NCBI GenBank assembly: GCA_946999045.1
Contig: CAMQBR010000051.1
Coordinates: 1-14,318 of the forward strand
Direction of reading: 5' to 3'
DNA length: 14,318 bases
DNA from: an uncultured Prevotella sp.
GTDB lineage: Bacteria; Bacteroidota; Bacteroidia; Bacteroidales; Bacteroidaceae
In this document: piece after piece, positions 1-7,602 of the stretch
How positions within the stretch are numbered: position 1 is the stretch's first letter
Layout: the number at the start of each line of letters is the position of its first letter
Program-made: the position numbers and the translations under genes
The notes under the pieces: model-generated
Databases searched by the model: none
Told to the model about the DNA's origin: nothing
The model's input: the letters and a program-made list of their open reading frames with translations, nothing else

Positions 1-330
1 AAATCAAATCTATTACTACATTCTTCCGCATTCCACTTTTTTGTAGTAACTTTGTACAGAAAAGCTTTAAAAACGCAGTTTAATTTTTCTATTTTACAAA
101 TATCAAAACACTTATTTTTTGTCATTTTTTCTTAACAAAATGCAGTTATCTTTCAACATAAAAATGTGTGCAGGAAATGTATCTCACTATTCACAATGTT
201 TGTTATTTACTATGCCGTTATGTGTGCAAAGTTACAATATTAACGAGAAAGAGAAATAAGATTGTACCCATTTTACATATTTGTAACAAATGGAAAGCAG
301 TATGTGTAGTACATATAAAGTCAGCATTCA

Positions 331-346
331 TTATAGAACCGCCTTA
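331..346 (+). repeat. Copy 1 of TTATAGARCC(A)GCCTWA intergenic motif
   Basis: The sequence reads TTATAGAACCGCCTTA, one base (A) shorter than the copy at 412-428. It runs straight into the palindrome at 344-366. Copies lie only in noncoding DNA in this window and all point the same way. Function unknown. Confidence 0.4.
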
Positions 347-366
347 TAACTAATAATTAGTTATAA
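344..366. repeat. Perfect inverted repeat, 10-base arms
   Basis: TTATAACTAA (344-353) and TTAGTTATAA (357-366) are exact reverse complements around a 3-base TAA centre. There is no downstream T-run, so it does not look like an intrinsic terminator. The symmetry would suit a dimeric DNA-binding protein or a small cruciform, but AT-rich DNA also yields such dyads by chance. Confidence 0.45.
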
Positions 367-411
367 CAATGCGCAAAAAGAATATATAGGCAGTTTTCTA
401 TAGATACTAAT

Positions 412-428
412 TTATAGAACCAGCCTTA
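412..428 (+). repeat. Copy 2 of TTATAGARCC(A)GCCTWA intergenic motif
   Basis: The sequence reads TTATAGAACCAGCCTTA. Its reverse complement resembles AGGCAGTTTTCTATA just upstream (about 388-402), so this copy can form the 3' arm of an imperfect hairpin with a loop of roughly a dozen bases. A third copy lies after the efflux operon at 8832-8848. Confidence 0.45.
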
Positions 429-459
429 CCCCCTTATCTACTATTTTTCCTCTCAAACA

Positions 460-491
460 TTTGTGTTTTTCAAGCTTTTTTAAGATATTTG
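460..491 (+). promoter_or_regulatory. Candidate promoter for the helicase gene
   Basis: TTTG at 460-463 is followed, after exactly 20 bases, by GATATTTG at 484-491. The Bacteroidetes consensus is TTTG, 19-21 bases, then TAnnTTTG, so only the first base of the -7 box deviates. Transcription would start near 497, giving a leader of about 280 bases before the helicase ATG. That length is unusual, and a nearer non-consensus promoter is possible. Confidence 0.3.
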
Positions 492-630
492 CATTGTATA
501 TTTTATGAAGACACCTTGCGAGCTGCAAATGGTATCATCAGATTAAGATACAGATTTGGCATTACTATATACCTAAGGAGTAAGGCTATACTAGAGGATA
601 AATATGTTTTTTTGATTACATGTAATTTGA

Positions 631-663
631 GTTGAATATCAATATGATGGGTTGAATATTAAT
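631..663 (+). repeat. Two direct repeats GTTGAATATYAAT, 20 bases apart
   Basis: GTTGAATATCAAT (631-643) and GTTGAATATTAAT (651-663) differ at one base and start exactly 20 bases apart, about two helical turns. They lie 112-144 bases upstream of the helicase start. Tandem sites on one DNA face can be operators, but no matching regulator is in the window. Confidence 0.35.
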
Positions 664-774
664 CAAAGTCTATATATGATAGGATATAATCATGGGGAGG
701 TGTTAGTCAAGACGAGCAGAGGTATCGTTTAAAGTAAAAGAATAATCATATAAAGTTCAAAGTAAAAAGAAAAA

Positions 775-2967
775 ATGGAACAAAACAGAGAAATACAATT
801 AGCTTGGGATTTTGTAGAGCATACAGCACAAAGTATTTTTCTTACAGGAAAGGCAGGAACAGGTAAAACTACATTTCTTAAAACGGTAAAGCAGCGAAGT
901 AGTAAACGTATGGTAGTGGTGGCTCCTACAGGTGTTGCAGCCATTAATGCAGGTGGTGTTACTATTCATTCGTTTTTTCAACTGCCCTTATCTCCCTTTG
1001 TTCCCAATACAGTTGTACAACGTAAGTTTGATTTCAGTAAGGAGAAACGCAAAATTATTCGCACTCTTGATATGCTTGTTATTGATGAGATAAGTATGGT
1101 GCGTAGTGATTTGTTAGATGCCATTGACTCTGTTTTGAGAAGATACAAGCACAGAGACCGTGCTTTTGGTGGTGTGCAACTGCTTATGATAGGCGATTTA
1201 CAACAACTAACCCCTGTTGTAACCCCTGCCGATGAGGAGATGTTGCGCCCTTATTATGATACACCTTACTTCTTTGGGAGTCATGCTTTACAGCAAATGT
1301 CTTATGTTACCATACAGTTGCAAAAGGTTTACAGGCAGCAAGATACTAAGTTTGTTAATATTTTGAACCATATTCGCGAGGGAAAACTCATAACAGAAGA
1401 TTTAGACTTGCTTAACAGTAGATACAATCCTACCTTTAAGCCTCAAAAAGAAGAAGGCTATATTCGTCTTACTACCCATAACACCATAGCCAATAACTAT
1501 AATACTGCCGAACTAAATCGCATTGATAAGGACGTATTTGAGTACAAAGCTACTATCAAAGGAACGTTTCCAGAATATTCTTATCCTACCAGTGAGGTGC
1601 TGCAATTTAAGGTTGGAGCACAGGTGATGTTTGTGAAGAACGATAGTTCTGGCGAACGTCTATATTATAATGGTAAGATAGGACACATTACCTATTTAGA
1701 CAAAGAACACATAGAGGTGTTATGTCCTGGTGATGAAAACTCTATTATGGTAGAGCCACAGCTATGGGAGAATACTACTTATAAGATAAACAGTGAGACA
1801 AAAGAGATAGAACCCGATGTGCAAGGCTCGTTTTGTCAGTTTCCTTTGCGCTTAGCATGGGCTATAACTATCCATAAAAGTCAGGGCCTAACTTTTGAAC
1901 ATGCTATTATTGATGCCAACTTATCGTTTGCTTCAGGACAGGTATATGTGGCATTAAGTAGATGTAAAACATTGGAGGGTATGGTGCTGGCATCTCCTAT
2001 TAGTAGGCAATGTATTATCAATGATGAGCGTGTAAAAAACTATATATATGGGCAGGAGGAGGAAGCTCGAAGGGGTATTGCCCAATTACCTGCGTTGAAG
2101 GATGATTTTGTGCGGCAGCAACTTATTGAACTGTTTGACTTTATGGATATATGGCGCACAGAGGATATGCTTTGCAGGCTATTTATAGAGTACTTTCATT
2201 CTTACTCTAATCTTACCAATCTGCATAAAGCTACGGTACAGGCATTGCAAGAGAAGGTGAATATTATAGCTTATAAATGGACTTCATACATTGCTAAATT
2301 GTCGGTAGAGCAGATAAAACATCCCGACTTTATTAAGCGCATTAGTGCAAGTGCACAATATTTTAGTAAAATGCTGAAGCAATATTTGTTGGATGTACTG
2401 CAACAAAGTAAAGTGGTAAAATCTAATAACAAAACAGCAATGCGCCGGCTAAACACATATATTACCGACCTTGAGGAGCAATATCTGTCTAAGAAAAATA
2501 TATTAGATTACATTATAGATAATGACTACACGGTTAAAGGATATCAACGTGCCAAACAAGAGGCTATCTTAGATGCAATGAGCCAAGGAAGTTTAAAAGC
2601 TTCGTATAAAACGATAGAGAAAAAGAAAAAAAAGAAAGAGCCGAAAGAAAATACAAAAGACATAACTCTTCGACTGCTTAACTGCGGTTTATCGGTAGCA
2701 GAGATAGCAAAACAGCGTGAACTTACGGAGAATACCATTTACACGCATATCTCTTATTTTGTAGAAAAAGGCATCTTATCGGTTTCTCCATTTGTTAATT
2801 CAGAACATTTACAAGCTATTCGTCAAGCAATAGAGAAGGTAGGTTATGAGCAAGGATTTTATCCCATTAAGGAATTATGTCCTATAGAAATTACCTACGA
2901 AGAGATTAGGTTAGTAGTTTCTGCTATGAAGGTTTCGTCTAATACCGATCATAACAAAGTGATGTAA
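775..2967 (+). CDS. Pif1-like superfamily 1 DNA helicase with C-terminal helix-turn-helix domain
   Basis: This 730-residue protein should be a cytoplasmic ATP-driven DNA helicase of the Pif1/RecD2-like SF1B group, a family that acts in replication, repair or unwinding of structured DNA. Visible motifs are Walker A GKAGTGKTT (25-33), Walker B VIDEISM (102-108), motif III GDLQQLTPV (140-148), motif V region ITIHKSQGLTFE (364-375) and motif VI VYVALSR (390-396), whose Arg is the likely arginine finger. Residues 440-600 are helical with no named domain. A six-Lys linker (616-621) leads to a helix-turn-helix region (about 625-715, with LSVAEIAKQRELTENTIYTHI at its core) like the HTH_40 domain at the C-terminus of some RecQ and Pif1 proteins. 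The start follows an A-rich leader without a Shine-Dalgarno site, usual in Bacteroidota, and the Walker A position fits. It appears monocistronic. The Lys linker is encoded by a slippery A-run (separate entry). Confidence 0.9.
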   Translation: MEQNREIQLAWDFVEHTAQSIFLTGKAGTGKTTFLKTVKQRSSKRMVVVAPTGVAAINAGGVTIHSFFQLPLSPFVPNTVVQRKFDFSKEKRKIIRTLDMLVIDEISMVRSDLLDAIDSVLRRYKHRDRAFGGVQLLMIGDLQQLTPVVTPADEEMLRPYYDTPYFFGSHALQQMSYVTIQLQKVYRQQDTKFVNILNHIREGKLITEDLDLLNSRYNPTFKPQKEEGYIRLTTHNTIANNYNTAELNRIDKDVFEYKATIKGTFPEYSYPTSEVLQFKVGAQVMFVKNDSSGERLYYNGKIGHITYLDKEHIEVLCPGDENSIMVEPQLWENTTYKINSETKEIEPDVQGSFCQFPLRLAWAITIHKSQGLTFEHAIIDANLSFASGQVYVALSRCKTLEGMVLASPISRQCIINDERVKNYIYGQEEEARRGIAQLPALKDDFVRQQLIELFDFMDIWRTEDMLCRLFIEYFHSYSNLTNLHKATVQALQEKVNIIAYKWTSYIAKLSVEQIKHPDFIKRISASAQYFSKMLKQYLLDVLQQSKVVKSNNKTAMRRLNTYITDLEEQYLSKKNILDYIIDNDYTVKGYQRAKQEAILDAMSQGSLKASYKTIEKKKKKKEPKENTKDITLRLLNCGLSVAEIAKQRELTENTIYTHISYFVEKGILSVSPFVNSEHLQAIRQAIEKVGYEQGFYPIKELCPIEITYEEIRLVVSAMKVSSNTDHNKVM
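2628..2634 (+). promoter_or_regulatory. Possible -1 frameshift site (A AAA AAG) in the helicase gene
   Basis: Within an eight-A run (2626-2633) the heptamer A AAA AAG sits in the frame needed for -1 slippage, the same heptamer as in E. coli dnaX. A -1 shift would add about 16 residues and stop at TAA 2679-2681, removing the helix-turn-helix domain but keeping the helicase motifs. I see only a weak purine stretch upstream and no convincing strong hairpin downstream, so efficiency is uncertain. Confidence 0.3.
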
Positions 2968-3081
2968 CCAAATTTCTGCTAACTTTAAGAATGAGGTAAA
3001 CGAAATATATTATCTTTTCCAAAAATGCCCAAAGTAGGGTTGAAGAGAGCAGACATTTCTGCCTGAGTAAAAATAAAACGC

Positions 3082-3134
3082 CACGGATTACAGGATAATT
3101 TATGATGTTATAAATTCTGTAATCTGTGTTTTTT
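3082..3134 (+). terminator. Intrinsic terminator after the helicase gene
   Basis: CACGGATTACAG (3082-3093) pairs with CTGTAATCTGTG (3117-3128) with one G-T mismatch in DNA (a G-U pair in RNA). The stem can extend through AT-rich ATAATTTAT/ATAAATT, and six T follow (3129-3134). It lies 115 bases after the helicase stop and should separate helicase from efflux transcription. An A-rich run just upstream means it may also act weakly on the other strand. Confidence 0.75.
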
Positions 3135-3194
3135 GTATAGGTACTACCCTTGTAATTTTTCTAACTTTGATACTCGGTTGCACTTTTGAGTTTT

Positions 3195-3202
3195 TATCTT
3201 TG
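3195..3202 (+). promoter_or_regulatory. -7 box for the efflux operon (TATCTTTG)
   Basis: TATCTTTG matches TAnnTTTG exactly. The nearest upstream TTTG (3166-3169) is 25 bases away rather than 19-21, so the -33 element is poor and an activator may be needed. Expected initiation is around 3209. The ATG at 3214 would then have almost no leader, which favours the in-frame ATG at 3226 as the real adaptor start. Confidence 0.5.
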
Positions 3203-3213
3203 TTCCCAAAAAT

Positions 3214-4371
3214 ATGAATAATAAGATGAAAACAACTAATTATGTTTTAGCATTATTGCTAAGTATAGTATGTTTGGCAGCATGCCATAACAAAGAACAA
3301 AACGAGCATTCACACGAAAAGAATGAAAAAGAAGAGCTACATGAAGATGCTAATTTAATAGAATTAGATGAAAATAAAGCAAAAGCGGCCGGGGTAACTA
3401 TCGAAACTGCTGCCCTCACCGATTTTCAAGGGGTAGTAAAGGTTACTGGTAAGGTGCTGCCTTCTACCGCAGGTGAAAATACGGTGGTAGCAACGACAGC
3501 AGGTGTAGTAAAGTTAGTGAGACCTGTTACCGAGGGAATGCAACTGGGTAGGGGTACTGCAGTTTTTACTATTTCAACTAAGGATTTGCCTGAAGGCGAT
3601 GTGGTGCAACGTGCACGCATAGCTTATCAAGAGGCTAAAGCCGATTACGCTCGTATAAAAGCATTGGTAGCCGATAAGATTGTTACTCAAAAAGAATTTC
3701 TGCAAGCTAAAGCAAATTTTCAAAAAGCAGCTTTAGCTTATCAAGCCGTAGGCGGTGGAAAGTTGGCTAAAGGCATTACCATTACTACACAAATGGGAGG
3801 TTATGTTACCGAGTGTAGGGTAAAGAATGGAGATTATGTAGAGGTGGGACAACCTTTATTAACCGTATCACAAGACCGTAATTTGTATTTGCGTGCCGAT
3901 GTTCCTGAGCGTCATTATGATGCTTTGAATTATATTGTATCGGCCAACTTTAAAACATCGTATAGTAGTGAGGTTTTTCAACTATCAAGAATGAAGGGCA
4001 AGTTAGTTTCTTGTGGTAGAACCGCCACAGGCGAGGGGTCGTTTATCCCCGTAACCTTTCAGTTTAAGAACCATGGTAGTGTTATTCCTGGAGCCTTTGC
4101 CGACATCTATTTGTTAACGAGTAGATGTAAGAAAATAATTAACGTTCCTATTACAGCTATTACCGAAGAGCAAGGAGTATACTTTGTATACATTCATGTT
4201 GCAAAGGGACATTATCGCAAGCAAGAGGTAACGCTTGGCGAAAGCAATGGCAGTAGGGTAGAGATATTGTCTGGTATCAAATTAGGCGACAAAGTTGTAG
4301 TGCAGGGAGCCGTACATGTAAAGTTGGCAGGCGTTAGTGGAAGTATGCCTACTCACTCACACGAATCATAA
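3214..4371 (+). CDS. Periplasmic adaptor (membrane fusion) lipoprotein of an RND efflux system, CusB/CzcB type
   Basis: This 385-residue adaptor should bridge the pump at 4386 and the channel at 7603. A lipoprotein signal is clear: Lys, a hydrophobic stretch (about 10-23) and lipobox LAAC with the lipidated Cys at 24. The mature N-terminus (24-45) is rich in His, Glu and Lys, and the C-terminus ends in THSHES, so both ends carry possible metal ligands. Next come a beta-barrel/lipoyl half (about 48-125), a short alpha-hairpin (about 128-178), the second lipoyl half (about 185-220, with GGYVTECRVKNGDYVEVGQPL), then beta-barrel and membrane-proximal domains. The length is normal for the family. 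ATG 3226 (MKTTNY...) may be the true start, since the putative transcription start is near 3209. The pump gene follows after 14 bases, so the two are surely co-transcribed. Metal class (Cu/Ag versus Zn/Co/Cd) cannot be fixed from sequence alone. Confidence 0.85.
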   Translation: MNNKMKTTNYVLALLLSIVCLAACHNKEQNEHSHEKNEKEELHEDANLIELDENKAKAAGVTIETAALTDFQGVVKVTGKVLPSTAGENTVVATTAGVVKLVRPVTEGMQLGRGTAVFTISTKDLPEGDVVQRARIAYQEAKADYARIKALVADKIVTQKEFLQAKANFQKAALAYQAVGGGKLAKGITITTQMGGYVTECRVKNGDYVEVGQPLLTVSQDRNLYLRADVPERHYDALNYIVSANFKTSYSSEVFQLSRMKGKLVSCGRTATGEGSFIPVTFQFKNHGSVIPGAFADIYLLTSRCKKIINVPITAITEEQGVYFVYIHVAKGHYRKQEVTLGESNGSRVEILSGIKLGDKVVVQGAVHVKLAGVSGSMPTHSHES

Positions 4372-4373
4372 AC

Positions 4374-4379
4374 AGGAGG
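4374..4379 (+). promoter_or_regulatory. Strong Shine-Dalgarno site for the RND pump gene
   Basis: AGGAGG lies 6 bases before the pump ATG and 2 bases after the adaptor stop. Such a perfect site is uncommon in Bacteroidota, where A-rich leaders dominate and the other genes here lack one. It fixes the pump start at 4386 and may set pump translation independently of the adaptor. Confidence 0.6.
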
Positions 4380-4385
4380 AACAGG

Positions 4386-7300
4386 ATGTTAGATAAAATC
4401 ATAAAATTTTCGTTGCATAACCGATTGCTGGTGCTGGTGTGTGCAGTATTGTTAATAGTTGGTGGCTTGTATACTACTAAGCATACCGAGGTAGATGTCT
4501 TTCCAGACCTTAATGCTCCTACTGTTGTGGTTATGACAGAGGCCGATGGTATGGCTGCCGAAGAAGTAGAACAGTTAGTTACCTTTCCTATAGAAACGGC
4601 TGTTAATGGAGCAGTGGGTGTACGTAGGGTTCGTTCGTCTTCAACTACAGGTTTTTCGGTGGTATGGGTAGAATTTAATTGGGATACCGATATTTATCGC
4701 GACCGACAAATAGTTTCAGAGAAGTTGCAAACTATTGCTGAGGCTTTGCCTAAGCAGGTAAGTAAACCTACATTAGGTCCGCAGTCGTCTATTTTGGGCG
4801 AATTGCTTATAGTGAGTCTTACATCGGATACCACATCTATGTTAGATTTGCGAACGATTGCTGATTGGAACATTCGGCCTCGTCTTTTGTCTATTGGTGG
4901 TGTGGCACAAGTTTCTGTAATAGGTGGCGACAAAAAAGAATATCAAATACAGTTAGATCCCTATAAGATGAATCACTATGGGGTGAAGTTGGCTGATGTT
5001 ATGGTGGCAACGCGTGGTATGAACACCAATATGAATGGAGGTGTGTTATATCAATTTGGTAACGAATATGTGATACGTGCTATCTCTACGGGTGATGCTT
5101 TGGATAGAATAGGAAAGTCGGTAGTAAAGAAAACCAACCAATATGCGGTAACGTTGTCTGATATAGCCGATATAAAAATAGGCTCGGAGAGCCCTAAATT
5201 AGGTGTTGCATCAGAGAAAGGTAAGCCTGCTGTACTATTAACAGTTACTAAACAACCTAACACGGGAACCATAGAATTGACAGAGGAGTTAGATAAGGCT
5301 GTGTCGGAGTTGCAAAAAGACTTACCAAAAGATGTGCATGTATCAACCGACATTTTTCGTCAATCTCATTTTATAAAGAGTTCGGTTAACAATGTAAAGG
5401 ACTCATTGTTAGAAGGTGCTATCTTTGTAGTCATAGTCTTGTTCTTGTTCCTTGTCAATGTTCGTACCACTATCATATCACTTGTTACCATTCCGTTGTC
5501 GCTCTTGGTATCTATTTTGGTACTGCATTATTTAGGGCAGAGTATTAATACTATGAGTTTAGGGGGGTTGGCGATTGCTATAGGTTCGTTGGTAGACGAT
5601 GCGATTGTAGATGTTGAAAATGTTTGGCGCAAGTTACGAGAGAATCATAGTTTACCAGCGGAAGAACGTTTATCAGTGCTCAATGTGGTTTACCATGCTT
5701 CGCGAGAGGTTCGTATGCCTATTCTCTACTCTACGCTCATTATTATTGTTAGTTTTGTACCATTGTTTTTCTTAAGCGGTATGGAAGGCAGAATGCTGGT
5801 GCCACTTGGTATTGCCTTTATTGTAGCATTGTTTGCTTCTACTGTTGTGGCATTGACATTAACCCCTGTATTGTGTAGTTATTTGCTAAAGGTAGACAAG
5901 GCGAAGAAAGAAGACAAGCTAAAAGATTCTAAATTAGCGTTGTTTCTTAAGGATTACTATTTGTGTGCTTTGCACTGGGTATTGCGGCGTAAACGCTTGG
6001 TATTATCGAGTGCCGTGGCATTGTTGCTATTGTCTATTGGCTTGTTTTTTACCTTGGGGCATAGTTTTTTGCCACCTTTTAATGAAGGTTCGTTTACTAT
6101 CAATGTAAGTACCATGCCAGGTGTATCTTTAGAAGAATCGAATAAAATAGGTAGACAGGCAGAGCTGTTGCTGTTATCTATTCCAGAAATAAAGACGGTG
6201 GCACGCAAGACAGGTCGCGCCGAACTGGATGAGCATGCGTTAGGCGTAAATATGTCTGAGATAGAAGCTCCGTTTGAATTGTCTAATCGTTCGTATGAGG
6301 AGTTTATGGAAGAGGTTCGACAAAAGTTATCTACCATTGTTGGTGCTAATATAGAGATTGGTCAACCTATCTCTCACCGTATTGATGCCATGCTGAGTGG
6401 TACCAAAGCAAGTATTGCTATTAAGGTGTTTGGTTCTAATCTTAATAAGATGTATAATATAGGTACGCAAATAAAATCGGCTATTGCTAATGTAGAGGGT
6501 ATTAAGGACTTGAATGTAGAACAACAAATTGAGCGGCCCGAACTTAAGATTATACCCAAACCAGAGATGTTGGCTCGCTATGGAATGACCGAACCTCAGT
6601 TTAATGAGTGCGTAGCAGTGTTGCTTAAGGGCGAAACGGTATCGCAAGTATACGAAGGCAATAAGAGCTTTAACTTGGTTGTACGTTCGCAAGAGGAAAG
6701 GCGAAAGAACTTAGAAGGTATAAAATGTATGCTTATTGATACACCCGATGGGGTACGTGTGCCACTTAATAACTTAGCCGATGTGGTATCATCTATGGGG
6801 CCTAACACAATTAATCGTGAAGATGTATCCAGAAAATTGGTAGTATCGGCTAATGTAAGTGGGCGAGATTTGGGTAGTGTGGTAGATGATATTCAAAAGA
6901 ATGTGAGCAAGAGAATTAAGTTACCAGAAGGCTATCGCATAGAATATGGCGGACAGTTTGAAAGTGAGAAAGCAGCTTCTCGTACATTGATGCTTACTTC
7001 ATTGTTAAGTATTGTGGTGATATTCTTGTTGTTGTTTATGCAATTTAAGAACTCGGTAGAGAGTGGTGCTATTCTTTTAAATCTACCTTTTGCCTTGATA
7101 GGTGGTGTGCTGGTGTTGTGGTTTACATCTGGTGAAACCAATATACCTGCCATTATTGGCTTTATATCGCTCTTTGGTATTGCCACGCGCAACGGAATGT
7201 TGCTGATAACGAGGTATAACTATTTGCGTGATGAAGAGGGTTTGTCTGTACGTGAACGAGTATTGAAAGGTTCTGCAGACCGATTAAATCCTATCTTGAT

Positions 7301-7481
7301 GACTGCATTGACATCTGCTTTGGCTTTGGTACCATTGGTGTTACGAGGTGATTTACCTGGTAACGAGATACAGAGTCCTATGGCAACCGTTATTCTTGGT
7401 GGGTTGCTTACATCTACGTTTCTCAATGCCTTCATCATTCCTATTGTGTATGAGTGGATTTGTAGGAAAGAAAAAAAATAA
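4386..7481 (+). CDS. Heavy-metal-type RND efflux pump, CusA/CzcA family
   Basis: This 1031-residue inner-membrane proton antiporter should pump substrate from periplasm or cytoplasm into the adaptor-channel duct. It shows the duplicated RND plan: TM1 at about 12-30, a porter domain, TM2-6 between about 340 and 500, TM7 at about 538-557, a second porter domain, and TM8-12 between about 866 and 1025. TM4 holds the proton-relay region GSLVDDAIVDVEN (400-412) with Asp404, Asp405, Asp409 and Glu411. It lacks the DFG-type Asp that I recall for divalent-cation CzcA pumps and looks closer to the CusA or unassigned HME groups. From memory of CusA, Met623 here (GVNMSEI) matches one of its three metal-binding Met. 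The other two positions appear to be Asn573 and Ala668, with Met577 and Met669 nearby. The cation is therefore unsettled. The length is normal and the protein looks intact. A perfect Shine-Dalgarno site supports the start. Confidence 0.9.
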   Translation: MLDKIIKFSLHNRLLVLVCAVLLIVGGLYTTKHTEVDVFPDLNAPTVVVMTEADGMAAEEVEQLVTFPIETAVNGAVGVRRVRSSSTTGFSVVWVEFNWDTDIYRDRQIVSEKLQTIAEALPKQVSKPTLGPQSSILGELLIVSLTSDTTSMLDLRTIADWNIRPRLLSIGGVAQVSVIGGDKKEYQIQLDPYKMNHYGVKLADVMVATRGMNTNMNGGVLYQFGNEYVIRAISTGDALDRIGKSVVKKTNQYAVTLSDIADIKIGSESPKLGVASEKGKPAVLLTVTKQPNTGTIELTEELDKAVSELQKDLPKDVHVSTDIFRQSHFIKSSVNNVKDSLLEGAIFVVIVLFLFLVNVRTTIISLVTIPLSLLVSILVLHYLGQSINTMSLGGLAIAIGSLVDDAIVDVENVWRKLRENHSLPAEERLSVLNVVYHASREVRMPILYSTLIIIVSFVPLFFLSGMEGRMLVPLGIAFIVALFASTVVALTLTPVLCSYLLKVDKAKKEDKLKDSKLALFLKDYYLCALHWVLRRKRLVLSSAVALLLLSIGLFFTLGHSFLPPFNEGSFTINVSTMPGVSLEESNKIGRQAELLLLSIPEIKTVARKTGRAELDEHALGVNMSEIEAPFELSNRSYEEFMEEVRQKLSTIVGANIEIGQPISHRIDAMLSGTKASIAIKVFGSNLNKMYNIGTQIKSAIANVEGIKDLNVEQQIERPELKIIPKPEMLARYGMTEPQFNECVAVLLKGETVSQVYEGNKSFNLVVRSQEERRKNLEGIKCMLIDTPDGVRVPLNNLADVVSSMGPNTINREDVSRKLVVSANVSGRDLGSVVDDIQKNVSKRIKLPEGYRIEYGGQFESEKAASRTLMLTSLLSIVVIFLLLFMQFKNSVESGAILLNLPFALIGGVLVLWFTSGETNIPAIIGFISLFGIATRNGMLLITRYNYLRDEEGLSVRERVLKGSADRLNPILMTALTSALALVPLVLRGDLPGNEIQSPMATVILGGLLTSTFLNAFIIPIVYEWICRKEKK

Positions 7482-7487
7482 CAGATA

Positions 7488-7580
7488 GGAGTTATTGGGA
7501 GTTAATAGGAGTAACAGGAGGTAAACAACCAAATGTTTGTTAATTCCTTATTACTCTGTATAGTCTCTCCCTTAACTTCC
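7488..7580 (+). repeat. Tandem 10-base GGAG repeats and imperfect dyad between pump and channel genes
   Basis: Right after the pump stop, GGAG recurs at 7488, 7498, 7508 and 7517, a run of units like GGAGTTATTG. The first arm (7488-7501) is nearly complementary to CTCCCTTAACTTCC (7567-7580), and GAGTAA (7509-7514) is complementary to TTACTC (7551-7556). The 121-base gap can therefore fold into one long interrupted hairpin. It has no T-run, so it is probably not a simple terminator. It could tune channel expression or mRNA stability, or be a mobile intergenic repeat. Confidence 0.5.
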
Positions 7581-7602
7581 ATAACAACAAAATATATAAA
7601 AT

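Larger units (their letters stand above)
1..774. other. Noncoding region upstream of the helicase gene
   Basis: This 774-base AT-rich stretch has no convincing gene. The longest open frame (168-353, 61 codons) gives a Cys-rich, low-complexity peptide that I consider chance. Both strands carry isolated Bacteroidetes-type -7 matches: TAACTTTG at 47-54 on + and TAACTTTG at 227-234 on - (reads CAAAGTTA on +). Neither has a good TTTG -33 box at the usual 19-21 base spacing. The minus-strand one could serve a leftward gene outside the window. The region also holds two copies of a 17-base motif, a perfect 10-base-arm palindrome and a 20-base-spaced direct repeat, listed separately. Confidence 0.6.

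Noticed and set aside
47..54. TAACTTTG on + as a promoter
   Set aside because: The -7 match is exact, but no TTTG is at the proper upstream spacing and no gene follows within 700 bases. It is kept only as a remark in the region entry.
168..353. 61-codon + strand open frame in the upstream noncoding region
   Set aside because: The peptide is Cys-rich, irregular and unlike any family I know. It also overlaps repeat and palindrome sequence.
5957..6692. Two long - strand open frames (126 and 121 codons) under the pump gene
   Set aside because: They are antisense to a well-supported RND pump with continuous family features and have no motifs of their own.
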